From Marinilabiliaceae bacterium (lineage in GTDB: Bacteria; Bacteroidota; Bacteroidia; Bacteroidales; Marinilabiliaceae): a DNA stretch of 64,000 bases. The stretch covers positions 62,001-126,000 of the forward strand of contig JAFGBR010000069.1 of NCBI GenBank assembly GCA_016933045.1. The letters are read 5' to 3'. A program made the translations under genes and the position numbers. Below are positions 55,873-64,000 of this stretch, piece after piece. The first letter of the stretch is position 1, and each line of letters opens with the position of its first letter. The notes beneath the pieces were generated by a model that did no database searches, was not told where the DNA came from, and worked only from the letters and a program-made list of their open reading frames with translations.

Positions 55873-56625
55873 ATGAATGTTATTGACGTTTTGAATAATC
55901 ATAAAACAGTACGAAAATATAAGTCAGTTTCAATCGACGATGAACTGTTAACTAATTTGCTTTCTGCTTCTTGTCGAGCATCTACAACAGGAAATATGCA
56001 GGTTTATAGTATTGTAGCTACTCGTGACCAATCGATAAAAGATGAGTTGAGCCCATGTCATTTTAACCAGCCAATGGTAAAACAAGCTCCTTTGGTTCTT
56101 ACCTTTTGTGCTGATTTTAATCGGTTTAGTAAGTGGTGTAACCAACGTGGAGCAACGCCTGGGTATGATAATTTTCTTTCGTTTGTAACGGCTGCGATTG
56201 ATGCGTTACTTGTTGCCCAGAATTTTTGTGTGGCCGCTGAGAGTAAGGGTTTGGGTATTTGTTATTTGGGTACTACTACTTATATGGCTCATAAAATTAT
56301 TGATGTATTAAATCTTCCTAATGGTGTGGTGCCGGTTACAACTATTACAGTTGGATATCCTGATGAGGATATAGAACAGGTTGAACGACTTCCACTTGAA
56401 GCTATTGTTCATTTCGATAAGTATCGAGATTATAATACTGAAGATATTGATAATTTATATGCTCAAAAAGAAGCTTTAGATAACAATAGAAATTTTGTTG
56501 CCGAGAATAATAAAACATCGTTAGCTCATGTGTTTACTGATGTTAGATATAAAAAAGACGATAATGTTACTTTTAGTAAAATGTTGCTGGATGTTCTGAA
56601 AAGGCAGGGTTTTATGAATCAGTAG
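55873..56625 (+). CDS. Nitroreductase-family oxidoreductase (NADPH-dependent, FMN-binding)
   Basis: The 250-residue protein has the nitroreductase fold: KTVRKYKSVSIDDELL near the N-terminus (FMN phosphate-binding Arg region), ASTTGNMQVYSIV, a TAAIDALLVAQNFCVAAES helix and LGICYLGTTTYM (flavin-binding), then VTTITVGYPDED. The layout fits the larger NfsA-like branch. It would reduce quinones, nitro compounds or flavins with NAD(P)H; the natural substrate is unknown. It lies between two terminators, so it is a single-gene unit. Confidence 0.85.
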   Translation: MNVIDVLNNHKTVRKYKSVSIDDELLTNLLSASCRASTTGNMQVYSIVATRDQSIKDELSPCHFNQPMVKQAPLVLTFCADFNRFSKWCNQRGATPGYDNFLSFVTAAIDALLVAQNFCVAAESKGLGICYLGTTTYMAHKIIDVLNLPNGVVPVTTITVGYPDEDIEQVERLPLEAIVHFDKYRDYNTEDIDNLYAQKEALDNNRNFVAENNKTSLAHVFTDVRYKKDDNVTFSKMLLDVLKRQGFMNQ

Positions 56626-56647
56626 GTAATTTAAAGGTATTATAAAA

Positions 56648-56679
56648 TAAAAGGCTGGCACTTTAAAGCCAGCCTTTTA
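56648..56679. terminator. Bidirectional Rho-independent terminator
   Basis: Perfect 11-bp stem AAAAGGCTGGC / GCCAGCCTTTT (56649-56659 and 56668-56678) with an 8-base loop. The arms carry A and T runs, so it can stop transcription of both the nitroreductase gene (+) and the convergent dehydrogenase gene (-). Confidence 0.93.
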
Positions 56680-56694
56680 TTGGGTTGTAAATTT

Positions 56695-57771
56695 TTAATT
56701 GTCCGAAAAAATTATATTGTATTTTTTTCCTAATTCCTTTAAATCGGCCACAACAGCAGGTAAAAGATTAATTCCATTTTTTAGTCTTTCTTTTGTAATT
56801 TCTCTTTCCGGATCACCAGGAATTAAAACTTTTTCTTCTCCTTTGGCCGGGGTTGCGCTCCTGAATTTTTCAATCCAGTTATCCATGTGACTCTTGAACT
56901 CATCAGTTTTTCTAAAAGCATCTACTCGCCAAGCTCCAACAAAATGGCCTATTCCATCGCCAACTGATTCTTTTATTGGATCAATGTAAGCTACAAAAGG
57001 AGGTACCCATGGGCCATAATTTGCACCCGATAATACAGCCGAAAAAATGTCGACCCAGCTACTTAAACAATATCCTTTGTGCGATCCATGTATCCTGTCA
57101 CTTCCTAATGGTAGCATTGCTCCGCCTTTTTTTAAAATGGCTGCATCAGTTGTTGGATTTCCATCGGAATCCTGTGCCCATCCTTCGGGCATTGACATAT
57201 TTTTGCGTTGTAATACTTCTAACTTTCCGTTTGCAACAGATGTAGTGGCCATATCAATAACAACCGGGGGTTGTTTACCTGCCGGTATTGCAATTGAAAT
57301 AGGATTTGTGCCTAAAAATTTGCTGGTCGAAAAGGTTGGTGCAACTAATGGACTGGCATTGGTCATTGAAAACCCAATCATATCATGTTCAAGAGCTAAC
57401 ATGGAATGATATCCGGCAATACCAAAATGGTTGCTGTTTCGTATGGCTACCCAACCACTACCAACGTTTTTTGCTTTCTCAATAGCAATTTTCATGGCAA
57501 ATGGAGCAACAATTAAACCTGCCCCTAAATCGCCATCAATAACAGCTGTGCTTGGCGTTTCGTGAATTATTTTAATTTTTGGATTTGAGTTCAGTCGTTG
57601 TTTTTCCCACAGTCGAACGTAACCACTTAACCTTGCTACACCATGTGAATCAACGCCTCTTAAGTCGGCCGATATTAAAACTTTTGCTGCTTGAATGGCA
57701 TCGTTTTCAGAAGTGCCAATTGATGTGAAAATTTCTTTTATAAATTTTTCTAAATATGATGCTGAGTACAT
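56695..57771 (-). CDS. Malate/L-lactate dehydrogenase-family oxidoreductase (Ldh_2)
   Basis: The 358-residue NAD(P)-dependent enzyme belongs to the family distinct from classical Rossmann lactate dehydrogenases. Visible hallmarks are DLRGVDSHGVARL (52-64), IRNSNHFGIAGYHSMLAL (about 107-124, with catalytic His), PISIAIPAG, DMATTSVANGKLEV and GSHKGYCLSSWVDIFSAVLSG. Members reduce 2-keto acids such as oxaloacetate, pyruvate, ureidoglycolate precursors or piperideine-2-carboxylate. Which one applies here cannot be read by eye. The neighbours (nitroreductase, serpin) give no pathway clue. Cytoplasmic; ends at a bidirectional terminator. Confidence 0.87.
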   Translation of the reverse strand: MYSASYLEKFIKEIFTSIGTSENDAIQAAKVLISADLRGVDSHGVARLSGYVRLWEKQRLNSNPKIKIIHETPSTAVIDGDLGAGLIVAPFAMKIAIEKAKNVGSGWVAIRNSNHFGIAGYHSMLALEHDMIGFSMTNASPLVAPTFSTSKFLGTNPISIAIPAGKQPPVVIDMATTSVANGKLEVLQRKNMSMPEGWAQDSDGNPTTDAAILKKGGAMLPLGSDRIHGSHKGYCLSSWVDIFSAVLSGANYGPWVPPFVAYIDPIKESVGDGIGHFVGAWRVDAFRKTDEFKSHMDNWIEKFRSATPAKGEEKVLIPGDPEREITKERLKNGINLLPAVVADLKELGKKYNIIFSDN

Positions 57772-57951
57772 TGTATGAAATTTTTGCTCAAATTTAGCAT
57801 TCTATTTTGTAATAGAATTAATATTCTTAATCCTATTGTTTTTGTTGAAGTATTTAATAATGTTGTTTTGTTTAAATTTTCTTTGTTAAAGAAAGTAATT
57901 GCTATCGTTATGTTTTAATTGTAATTTAGTTGTTTGTAAAAGTTTAGTGAT

Positions 57952-59178
57952 ATGAAAAATTTGTTTTTAATAGGTTTGGTTTTGTTTTATATTATTGGAT
58001 GTGAGTCAAATTCTGATGAAGATTTGAATGAATACAAAACAATTGACCTTTCGTTAAAAGGAACAAAGCTTGTGGAAGCCTCTAATCAGTTTGGTATTGA
58101 TGCTTTTCGGTGGATTGTTAATGATTCTGCAAATTGTAATGTTCTTATCTCTCCATTGAGTATAGTTCAGGCATTATCAATGGTTTGGAATGGAGCTGAA
58201 GGGTTGACCAGGAGTGAAATGTCGAATGTTTTTTATATTTCATCTGAGGTTGAGGATACGTATAACAACGAGCAGAAAATAATTCGCGATCAACTGTTAA
58301 ATGCTGATAGAAAAGTAAGTGTTGATGTAGCTAATTCAATTTGGTATAGAAATACCGATGTAATTGCCGATAGTTTTGCTCAAATTGTTGTTGATTATTA
58401 TAGTGCTGAAATTTCACCTCTTAATTTTTCCGATGGAGAACAAGCTAAACAGATAATTAATAACTGGGTAAATGAAAAAACACATGGAAAAATACCTCAA
58501 ATAGTTGATGAGGTTAATGACGATCATTATATGTTTTTAATTAATGCTGTTTATTTTTTGGGCGATTGGAAATATGCTTTTGACGAAGAAATGACCGAAA
58601 ATGAAGATTTTTTTGCCGAAGATGGCTCAATAAACGAAGTTCAAATGATGAAAACAAAAGCCAATTTTGCTGCTTATTTATCTGATAACGTTCAAATGAT
58701 TGAGCTACCTTATGGCAATGGTCATTATAATATGGTTTTAATGATGCCTGTTGATGATAATATAAACGGTTTTGTTTCTAATATGACAGCTGAAAAACTT
58801 AATGATTGGATTGATCGGATGGATACTTTGAATATTCAAGTGGAGATGCCAAAATTCAAGTTTGATGTTTCTTACGAATTAAAAAATGCTTTGATATATT
58901 TAGGAATGCCAACAGCATTTTCTGATAATGCCGATTTATCGTTAATTAATGGACGAGGAGGTATAAATATTAGTAAAGTTAAGCATAAAGCATTTATCGA
59001 TGTTAATGAAAAAGGAACTGAGGCTGCGGCTGTAACTAGTGTCGAAATTGAATATACTTCGATTGAACCCGGAGCTAATAATGCTATTGTTCGTTTTGAT
59101 AAACCTTTTATTTTTGCTATCCGCGAAAACGATACTAATGCTTTTTTGTTTATGGGTAAAATAGCTAACTCTTTGTGA
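57952..59178 (+). CDS. Serpin (serine/cysteine protease inhibitor), lipoprotein
   Basis: The 408-residue serpin has an N-terminal lipobox ending in Cys17 (YIIGC), so it is exported and lipid-anchored. Serpin hallmarks: NVLISPLSIVQALSMVWNGA near residue 63, INAVYFLGDWKYAF, a GHYNMVLMMPVDD segment, and the C-terminal RFDKPFIFAIRENDT with FLFMGKI. The hinge at 353-362 (EKGTEAAAVT) has the small residues needed for loop insertion, so it should be inhibitory. Counting P17 as Glu353 puts P1-P1' at Thr369-Ser370, next to Tyr368, suggesting a chymotrypsin- or elastase-like or cysteine protease target. It may protect the cell surface from host, competitor or own secreted proteases. A single-gene unit. 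Confidence 0.94.
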   Translation: MKNLFLIGLVLFYIIGCESNSDEDLNEYKTIDLSLKGTKLVEASNQFGIDAFRWIVNDSANCNVLISPLSIVQALSMVWNGAEGLTRSEMSNVFYISSEVEDTYNNEQKIIRDQLLNADRKVSVDVANSIWYRNTDVIADSFAQIVVDYYSAEISPLNFSDGEQAKQIINNWVNEKTHGKIPQIVDEVNDDHYMFLINAVYFLGDWKYAFDEEMTENEDFFAEDGSINEVQMMKTKANFAAYLSDNVQMIELPYGNGHYNMVLMMPVDDNINGFVSNMTAEKLNDWIDRMDTLNIQVEMPKFKFDVSYELKNALIYLGMPTAFSDNADLSLINGRGGINISKVKHKAFIDVNEKGTEAAAVTSVEIEYTSIEPGANNAIVRFDKPFIFAIRENDTNAFLFMGKIANSL

Positions 59179-59224
59179 AATAATGATATTTATTAGTTTA
59201 CTGAGGATGAAATTGTGCAAAATA

Positions 59225-59983
59225 CTAATCGCGAAAAGTATAATATGAATTTGCCTGGCGTGTTGGCATTATTAAAATATCATTAATATTTACATGATCA
59301 GGTCTGGTAATAATAAATTTAATGGTATCCGCAATGTCATTGGCATTTAGAGGTGTAAAACCTTTATAAATTTTTTTTATAGCTTCATCATCGCCCTTAA
59401 AACGAACATTTGAAAATTCAGTTTCAACAGCTCCCGGAGAAATTGAACTAACTTTTATGTTGTATGGTAATAGATCAATTCTCATTCCCTCGGTAATAGC
59501 ATTTACTGCATGTTTCGATGCGCAATAAACACTGCCATTGGCGTAAGTGTTTATGCCTGCTATCGACGAAATATTAATAATGTGTCCTTTTTGTCGTTTT
59601 TTCATTAAAGGAATTATTTGCCGTGATAGGTAAAGTAGCCCTTTCACATTGGTGTCAATCATGGTTTCCCAATCTTCCCACAAGGCTTTATCAACAGGGT
59701 CAAAACCTGCTGCCAATCCGGCATTGTTTATCAAAACATCAATATTTTGCCACGATTCAGGTAATGAATTAATGGCATATAAAACATCCGTAGTATTACG
59801 AATGTCAAAACATAGTTGGAGTACATTATTGTTGCACTCTTTTATTATTGATGTTTTTAATATATCAAGTCTGTCTTTTCTTCTTCCTGTTATAATTAAG
59901 TCATATCCTATTTTTGCCAGATTTTTAGCAGTAGCTTCACCAATACCCGATGTTGTTCCGGTAATTAATGCAATTTTGTTCAT
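59225..59983 (-). CDS. Short-chain dehydrogenase/reductase (YdfG-like)
   Basis: The 252-residue classical SDR has the NAD(P)-binding TGTTSGIG (8-15), VLINNAGLAAG, a catalytic Ser in IINISSIAG and Tyr-x3-Lys in VYCASKHA. Arg residues just after strand 2 (GRRKDR) favour NADPH. The ISPGAVETEFSNVRF segment matches the YdfG/serine 3-dehydrogenase group, which oxidises L-allo-threonine, serine or 3-hydroxy acids. The true substrate is unknown. It is convergent with the serpin gene and divergent from the PurL gene. Confidence 0.9.
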   Translation of the reverse strand: MNKIALITGTTSGIGEATAKNLAKIGYDLIITGRRKDRLDILKTSIIKECNNNVLQLCFDIRNTTDVLYAINSLPESWQNIDVLINNAGLAAGFDPVDKALWEDWETMIDTNVKGLLYLSRQIIPLMKKRQKGHIINISSIAGINTYANGSVYCASKHAVNAITEGMRIDLLPYNIKVSSISPGAVETEFSNVRFKGDDEAIKKIYKGFTPLNANDIADTIKFIITRPDHVNINDILIMPTRQANSYYTFRD

Positions 59984-60129
59984 GTTAGTATTTATAGTTT
60001 ATCAATTAACGGCAATGTCAATTTGTAATTTGATCGTTTTTTTATACTTTCAAAGTAAGAATTATTTCTTTAAATCCTGAATAGTAATTTTAATAAAGTA
60101 TTTTAAAAAGCACCACCAAAACAAAATAT

Positions 60130-62358
60130 ATGGAAACTTCATTAACATCACCAATCGATGCTGAAAAGTTAAATCTTTCACAGGATGAATATCAGCAAAT
60201 TCAAAAAATATTGGGTCGAAATCCGAATAACTTAGAATTAGAAATTTTTTCGGTTTTATGGTCTGAGCATGCTTGTTATAAAAATTCATTAAAATGGATA
60301 AAACTGCTCGATAAAAAACACGATAGAGTTATAGTGCCTTTGGGACAGGAGAGTGCAGGAGCTGTTGATATAGGTGATGGATTGGCTTGTGTGTTAAAGG
60401 TGGAATCACATAATCACCCGTGTGCGGTACAGCCTCGATTGGGAACTTCGGCCGGATTAAGGGTTGTTACACGCGATATAATATCTATGGGAGCAAAGCC
60501 TTTGGCTGTTTTAAATTCATTGCGTTTTGGTGATGGGACAAGAGATACTGCTCGTTGGCTTTTTGAAGAGGTTGTGAAAGGATTAAACGATTTTGAAAAG
60601 GGATTTGGAATTCCGGTTATTGGTGGTGAAGTGGCTTTTAAAACTGGTTACAATTCGAGCCCGGTTGTTAATAATATGGTTGTTGGTGTATGTGAGTCTG
60701 ATCGTCTTATTTCGGGTAAAGCTAACGGTGTTGGAACACAAATAGCAATTATGGGGGCTTTGACCGGAAATGATGGAGTTGATCATGACTCATTTTTTAT
60801 TGATTTGCATTTAATGCTCGAAACAAAAGGTGTTTCTCTTGAAAAGCTTCGCGATGTAACAGTTGAAAAAGATTTATACAAAACAATTCAAGTGCTTAAT
60901 AGTAAAGAATTGATTGTTGGTTTACAAACAATTGGTTCGCAAGGATTAGTTGGAGCAGCTTCGGAAATGGCAGCTAGAGGTCGGGTTGGTATGAGTATTC
61001 AATTAGATAATGTGCCTGAACGAGAACCTATTGATAGTCGTGATAAGTTATTTTCCGAAACATGGGGGCGTGTGCTTATTGCATTTGATAAAAAAAATGC
61101 CGATGCAATTATTAAAGTGGCTGCAACGCATCAATTGAGTTTTGAAATTATTGGAGAAACTGTTGAAGGACAAAATTTATCTTGTTTTGAAGGAAATAAT
61201 AAAATAGTTGAAATACCGGTATTTGAAGTGGGCTTTGGTTGTAAAACACCTTTGTGCGACCGCGATTATATTGAGCCTGACAATCATAAAGCTCCAATTG
61301 GTATTTCTGTGTTTGATGAACCTGATCATTATCCAAATGTGGCAAAAAAAATGGTTCTAGGTTTAAATATTGCTTCAAAAAAATGGCTTATCGATAAGTT
61401 TGATAAAACAATACGGAAAGAATCGTCGTGTCATGTGTATCCATCTGATGCTGCTTTTGTTAATATTGAGGGGACAGATAAGTCGTTGGCATTAACAATG
61501 GATTGTAATTCAAACTATATGAAAGCTGATCCGTATATTGGTGCTCAGCTTGCCATTGCCGAAGCATCGCGAAATATAATTTGCGCTGGAGGTAATCCGG
61601 TTGGGATTACCGATTGTTTAAATTTTGGATCTCCTTATGATAAAACTGTTTTTTGGCAGTTTATTATGTCAGTGCGGGGAATAGAAAAAGCATCTGAAAC
61701 ATATAACATCCCAGTGGTTAGTGGAAATGTTAGCTTTTATAATCAAAGATCCGAAGCCGGATTGGTTGTTCCTATTATCCCAACTCCTGTTATTGGAATG
61801 GTGGGTGTAGTGGAATCTAAACATCATCATGTTACGCTCTCTTTTAAGCATAAAGGAGATATGATTTTTTTAATAGGACGTTCACATGAAGATATTAATG
61901 GATCGGAGTATTTGTCTGTTATTCACAAAACTGAACCAGAGTTTCCTCCTTTTTATCACGAAGATGAAGAGTTGGCTTTGCAAAAAGTGTTGAAAGATTT
62001 GGTTAAAACTGATTTGGTAAGGTCTGTTCATGATGTTTCAAGTGGCGGATTATTTATTTCGTTGCTCGAAAGTTCTATTCCGTTAGAGTTTGGATTTGAT
62101 ATTACTACCGATGCTGAAATTAGGAAAGATGCTTTTTTGTTTGGCGAATCACAAAGTAGGGTTATTGTTTCTGTAGCTCCGGGTAAACAAGATGATTTTG
62201 TTGATTTTTTAATGGAGAAGGATATCCCGTTTTCTATTCTTGGTCATGTTACAAAAGGCGAAATTCGTGTTGATGATGAATCGTATGGATTTATTGGTGA
62301 ACTGAAAGAACTATTTGAAAAAAGGATTGAAAATTGGGTGAATGAACCGCTGATCTGA
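60130..62358 (+). CDS. purL: Phosphoribosylformylglycinamidine synthase, short (PurL) type
   Basis: The 742-residue protein has the two-lobed AIR-synthase/PurM fold arrangement of the small PurL. Motifs: SEHACYKNS (45-53), ESHNHP (92-97), GTSAGLRVVTRDIISMGA (105-122), a second half with NYMKADPYIGAQLAIAEA and HDVSSGGL. It converts FGAR to FGAM in purine synthesis with glutamine-derived ammonia from PurQ, helped by PurS. Neither is in the window. Two positions differ from the pattern I expect: SEHA where most have SEHC, and GTSAGLRVV where most have a GAATGVGG-type Gly-rich loop. This may be a lineage-specific form or a paralogue with altered function. The glutaminase domain of the large PurL is absent. 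Confidence 0.82.
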   Translation: METSLTSPIDAEKLNLSQDEYQQIQKILGRNPNNLELEIFSVLWSEHACYKNSLKWIKLLDKKHDRVIVPLGQESAGAVDIGDGLACVLKVESHNHPCAVQPRLGTSAGLRVVTRDIISMGAKPLAVLNSLRFGDGTRDTARWLFEEVVKGLNDFEKGFGIPVIGGEVAFKTGYNSSPVVNNMVVGVCESDRLISGKANGVGTQIAIMGALTGNDGVDHDSFFIDLHLMLETKGVSLEKLRDVTVEKDLYKTIQVLNSKELIVGLQTIGSQGLVGAASEMAARGRVGMSIQLDNVPEREPIDSRDKLFSETWGRVLIAFDKKNADAIIKVAATHQLSFEIIGETVEGQNLSCFEGNNKIVEIPVFEVGFGCKTPLCDRDYIEPDNHKAPIGISVFDEPDHYPNVAKKMVLGLNIASKKWLIDKFDKTIRKESSCHVYPSDAAFVNIEGTDKSLALTMDCNSNYMKADPYIGAQLAIAEASRNIICAGGNPVGITDCLNFGSPYDKTVFWQFIMSVRGIEKASETYNIPVVSGNVSFYNQRSEAGLVVPIIPTPVIGMVGVVESKHHHVTLSFKHKGDMIFLIGRSHEDINGSEYLSVIHKTEPEFPPFYHEDEELALQKVLKDLVKTDLVRSVHDVSSGGLFISLLESSIPLEFGFDITTDAEIRKDAFLFGESQSRVIVSVAPGKQDDFVDFLMEKDIPFSILGHVTKGEIRVDDESYGFIGELKELFEKRIENWVNEPLI

Positions 62359-62396
62359 TAATTATTGAGTTGAAATAAATCTTTTATGAAGTTGTG

Positions 62397-62443
62397 TTTC
62401 CCAATAGGTATTAAGTTGGGAAATAGGATTCTTTTTCCCAATT
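62397..62443 (+). promoter_or_regulatory. Three-arm inverted repeat in the ubiE leader
   Basis: Arm A TTTCCCAA (62397-62404), arm B TTGGGAAA (62416-62423) and arm C TTTCCCAA (62434-62441) can form either an A-B or a B-C hairpin of 8 or more pairs, but not both. They lie between purL and the ubiE start chosen here (62479). The alternative structure suggests attenuation or leader control, but no terminator-like T run follows at once. Confidence 0.4.
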
Positions 62444-62478
62444 TTGAGCCGAAATTTTTGGTTACTTTAAAAATCAGT

Positions 62479-63198
62479 ATGACAGTTAAGCCATATAATA
62501 ACGCACAAGGGAATAAGAAGAAACAAGTTGCAATAATGTTTGATAACATTGCTCCTAAGTATGATTTGTTAAACCATTTGCTTTCTCTTGGTATTGATAA
62601 AATATGGCGACGAAATGCAATTCAGCTTCTAAAGCATATTAATAGTCCAAAAATATTGGATGTTGCTACAGGCACTGGTGATTTGGCCATTGCGCTTAAT
62701 AAGAAGTTGAATGCTAGTGTGGTTGGGCTTGATTTATCAAACGAAATGCTTCAGGTTGCAAAGGAAAAGGTATTAAAGCTGAATATTAGAGATGTTGAGC
62801 TTGTACAGGGCGATTCGGAGAATTTACCTTTTGCCGATAATACTTTCGATGCCGTTACGGTTGCTTTTGGGGTTCGTAATTTTGAAAATTTAAAATTAGG
62901 TCTTAAAGAGATGAAAAGAGTCTTAAAACCCAGTGGTAAGATGGTTATTCTTGAATTCTCTAAACCCAAATATTTTCCTATGAAGCAGCTTTATAATTTT
63001 TATTTCTCGGTTATTTTACCTATGGTTGGCGGGTTAATATCGAAAGATAAAGCAGCATATACTTATCTGCCCGAATCAGTTAAACATTTTCCTCAGGATT
63101 TGGAATTTATAAATGTGTTAGAAGGTATTGGAATGAACAAGGTGAGTCAAAAAAGAGAAACTTTTGGTATTGCTACTATATATTTTTCTGAAAAATGA
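62479..63198 (+). CDS. ubiE: Demethylmenaquinone/ubiquinone C-methyltransferase
   Basis: The 239-residue SAM-dependent methyltransferase performs the final step of menaquinone synthesis (MenG activity). The N-terminal QVAIMFDNIAPKYDLLNHLL signature is that of the UbiE/COQ5 family. SAM motif I is DVATGTGD (61-68), followed by VGLDLSNEML and VTVAFGVRNFE. The start at 62479 (MTVKPYN) matches the family. The longer frame from 62386 would add 31 residues that fall on the inverted-repeat leader and look non-coding. PorT follows, an order often seen in Bacteroidota. Confidence 0.93.
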   Translation: MTVKPYNNAQGNKKKQVAIMFDNIAPKYDLLNHLLSLGIDKIWRRNAIQLLKHINSPKILDVATGTGDLAIALNKKLNASVVGLDLSNEMLQVAKEKVLKLNIRDVELVQGDSENLPFADNTFDAVTVAFGVRNFENLKLGLKEMKRVLKPSGKMVILEFSKPKYFPMKQLYNFYFSVILPMVGGLISKDKAAYTYLPESVKHFPQDLEFINVLEGIGMNKVSQKRETFGIATIYFSEK

Positions 63199-63275
63199 GT
63201 ACAATAAAATTCTGGTTATTAGGTTATTTATAATATTGATTATTTTTAAATAATAGTTAACAATTAAGTATACAG

Positions 63276-63992
63276 ATGAAGACATATTATAAAGTAGGGA
63301 TTGTATTATTATTATTACTAACTCCTTTTCTTGTTAGTGGTCAGCGAGAAAAAAATGGGGTGCCTAATTTACCTGCTTTTGATGAAAGACCCATCCACTT
63401 TGGCTTTTTGTTAGGGTTAAATGTTATGGATTTTAAAGTGCTAAATAGTGGTATTGCTAATAATTATAATGGGGATGTACCAATTTATGGAGATGTAATA
63501 AATCTTCAGCCTGGACTTAATATTGGTATTGTTAGTAATTTGCGGTTAAAAAAACACTGGGATTTACGGTTTTTGCCCGGCATTTCTTTTGGGCAGCGCG
63601 ATATGGTTTTTATCCAGAATGATAAAAAAATGGAGGATGTTATTGAAATAAAATCAACATTTCTCGAATTTCCGTTATTGGTTAGATATAGCGCCGTGCG
63701 CCAGCATAATTTTAAACCATACTTGGTTGGAGGTATAAATGGCCGAATTGACCTTGCTAAAAGCAAAAAAGATAAAATAGTCTTGAACCCAATGGATTTT
63801 TATATTGAGGGGGGAGTTGGTGCCGATATGTACCTTACTTATTTCAGATTTTCTATGGAGATTAAGGCTTCTTTTGGATTAATGAATGTTATTAACGAAA
63901 AAGGTACTGGAGATGAGCATGATATTATCTTTACTCAGGCAATTAATAAATTAACTTCAAACATATTTCATTTTACTTTTTATTTCGAATAA
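63276..63992 (+). CDS. porT: PorT-family protein of the type IX secretion system
   Basis: The 238-residue protein has a cleavable signal peptide (about 1-22, ending VSG/Q) and a beta-barrel-like mature part: HFGFLLGLNVMDF, LNIGIVSNLRL, LRFLPGISFGQRD, FLEFPLLVRYSA, PYLVGGINGRID and a final aromatic strand ending FTFYFE. These match PorT, an outer membrane component needed for type IX secretion and gliding in Bacteroidota. It follows ubiE by 77 bases, an order common in this phylum. The terminal Phe fits an outer membrane barrel. Confidence 0.9.
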   Translation: MKTYYKVGIVLLLLLTPFLVSGQREKNGVPNLPAFDERPIHFGFLLGLNVMDFKVLNSGIANNYNGDVPIYGDVINLQPGLNIGIVSNLRLKKHWDLRFLPGISFGQRDMVFIQNDKKMEDVIEIKSTFLEFPLLVRYSAVRQHNFKPYLVGGINGRIDLAKSKKDKIVLNPMDFYIEGGVGADMYLTYFRFSMEIKASFGLMNVINEKGTGDEHDIIFTQAINKLTSNIFHFTFYFE

Positions 63993-64000
63993 CTCCTGAA

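Noticed and set aside
59649-60289. Open frames opposite the SDR gene and the start of the PurL gene
   Set aside because: Both are shadows of well-supported genes. The minus-strand frame at 60062-60289 covers the PurL N-terminus and the spacer.
62386-62478. 31-residue N-terminal extension of UbiE
   Set aside because: The extension is translated inverted-repeat leader. The family start MTVKPYN fits ATG 62479.
1-64000. CRISPR arrays, tRNA or rRNA genes, insertion sequences, prophage or integrase genes
   Set aside because: No regularly spaced repeats, no cloverleaf-like sequence and no transposase, integrase or phage proteins were seen on reading both strands by eye; a dedicated scan was not possible.

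Overview
The window is AT-rich chromosomal DNA from a member of the Bacteroidota, most likely Bacteroidales-like; genus and species cannot be read from it. The evidence is a one-piece hybrid two-component regulator (periplasmic propeller, kinase, receiver and AraC domains), a PorT-type secretion protein beside the menaquinone methyltransferase, secreted lipoproteins, and a general lack of Shine-Dalgarno sequences.

Region 1 (1-2352) holds the 3' end of an unrecognised gene, a membrane-anchored esterase and, on the minus strand, an Sfp-type phosphopantetheinyl transferase. Region 2 (2627-16489) is a compact one-way biosynthetic cluster: an AsnB-type amidotransferase, a free carrier protein, a cysteine-rich PP-loop ATPase, two single-module NRPS proteins (C-A-T each), a KS-AT-ACP polyketide synthase module and a thioesterase with a TubC-like docking domain. 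The divergent transferase probably activates its carrier domains. The second adenylation domain carries the serine code of EntF; the first has a code I cannot assign. The predicted product is a small amidated acyl-aminoacyl-seryl-beta-ketide that may be further modified by the PP-loop enzyme. I do not recognise it as a known pathway.

Region 3 (16881-48360) is a large Wzx/Wzy-type surface polysaccharide locus, all on the plus strand. It encodes a UDP-ManNAcA-type dehydrogenase, enzymes for a dTDP-3-amino-3,6-dideoxyhexose (two FdtA-like isomerases, a FemAB-like acyltransferase, two DegT-type proteins), a flippase, an EpsG-like polymerase, eight glycosyltransferases, a PglC-like initiating transferase and a PglE-like aminotransferase. 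It also has an unusual set of carboxylate and amine modifying enzymes: a second AsnB, three ATP-grasp ligases, two tandem QueC-like PP-loop proteins, three deacetylase-like proteins and a CapA protein. A bidirectional terminator ends the locus.

Region 4 (48433-63992) is mostly core and accessory metabolism: a lipoprotein aldose 1-epimerase divergent from the hybrid two-component regulator, an ACT-domain protein divergent from dapA, a nitroreductase, a malate/lactate dehydrogenase-family enzyme, a lipoprotein serpin, an SDR oxidoreductase, a short PurL, UbiE/MenG and PorT. No tRNA, rRNA, CRISPR array, insertion sequence or phage gene was seen. The strongest candidates for undescribed biology are the NRPS-PKS cluster with its AsnB/ACP/PP-loop front end, and the QueC-like pair with its ATP-grasp neighbours in the glycan locus.
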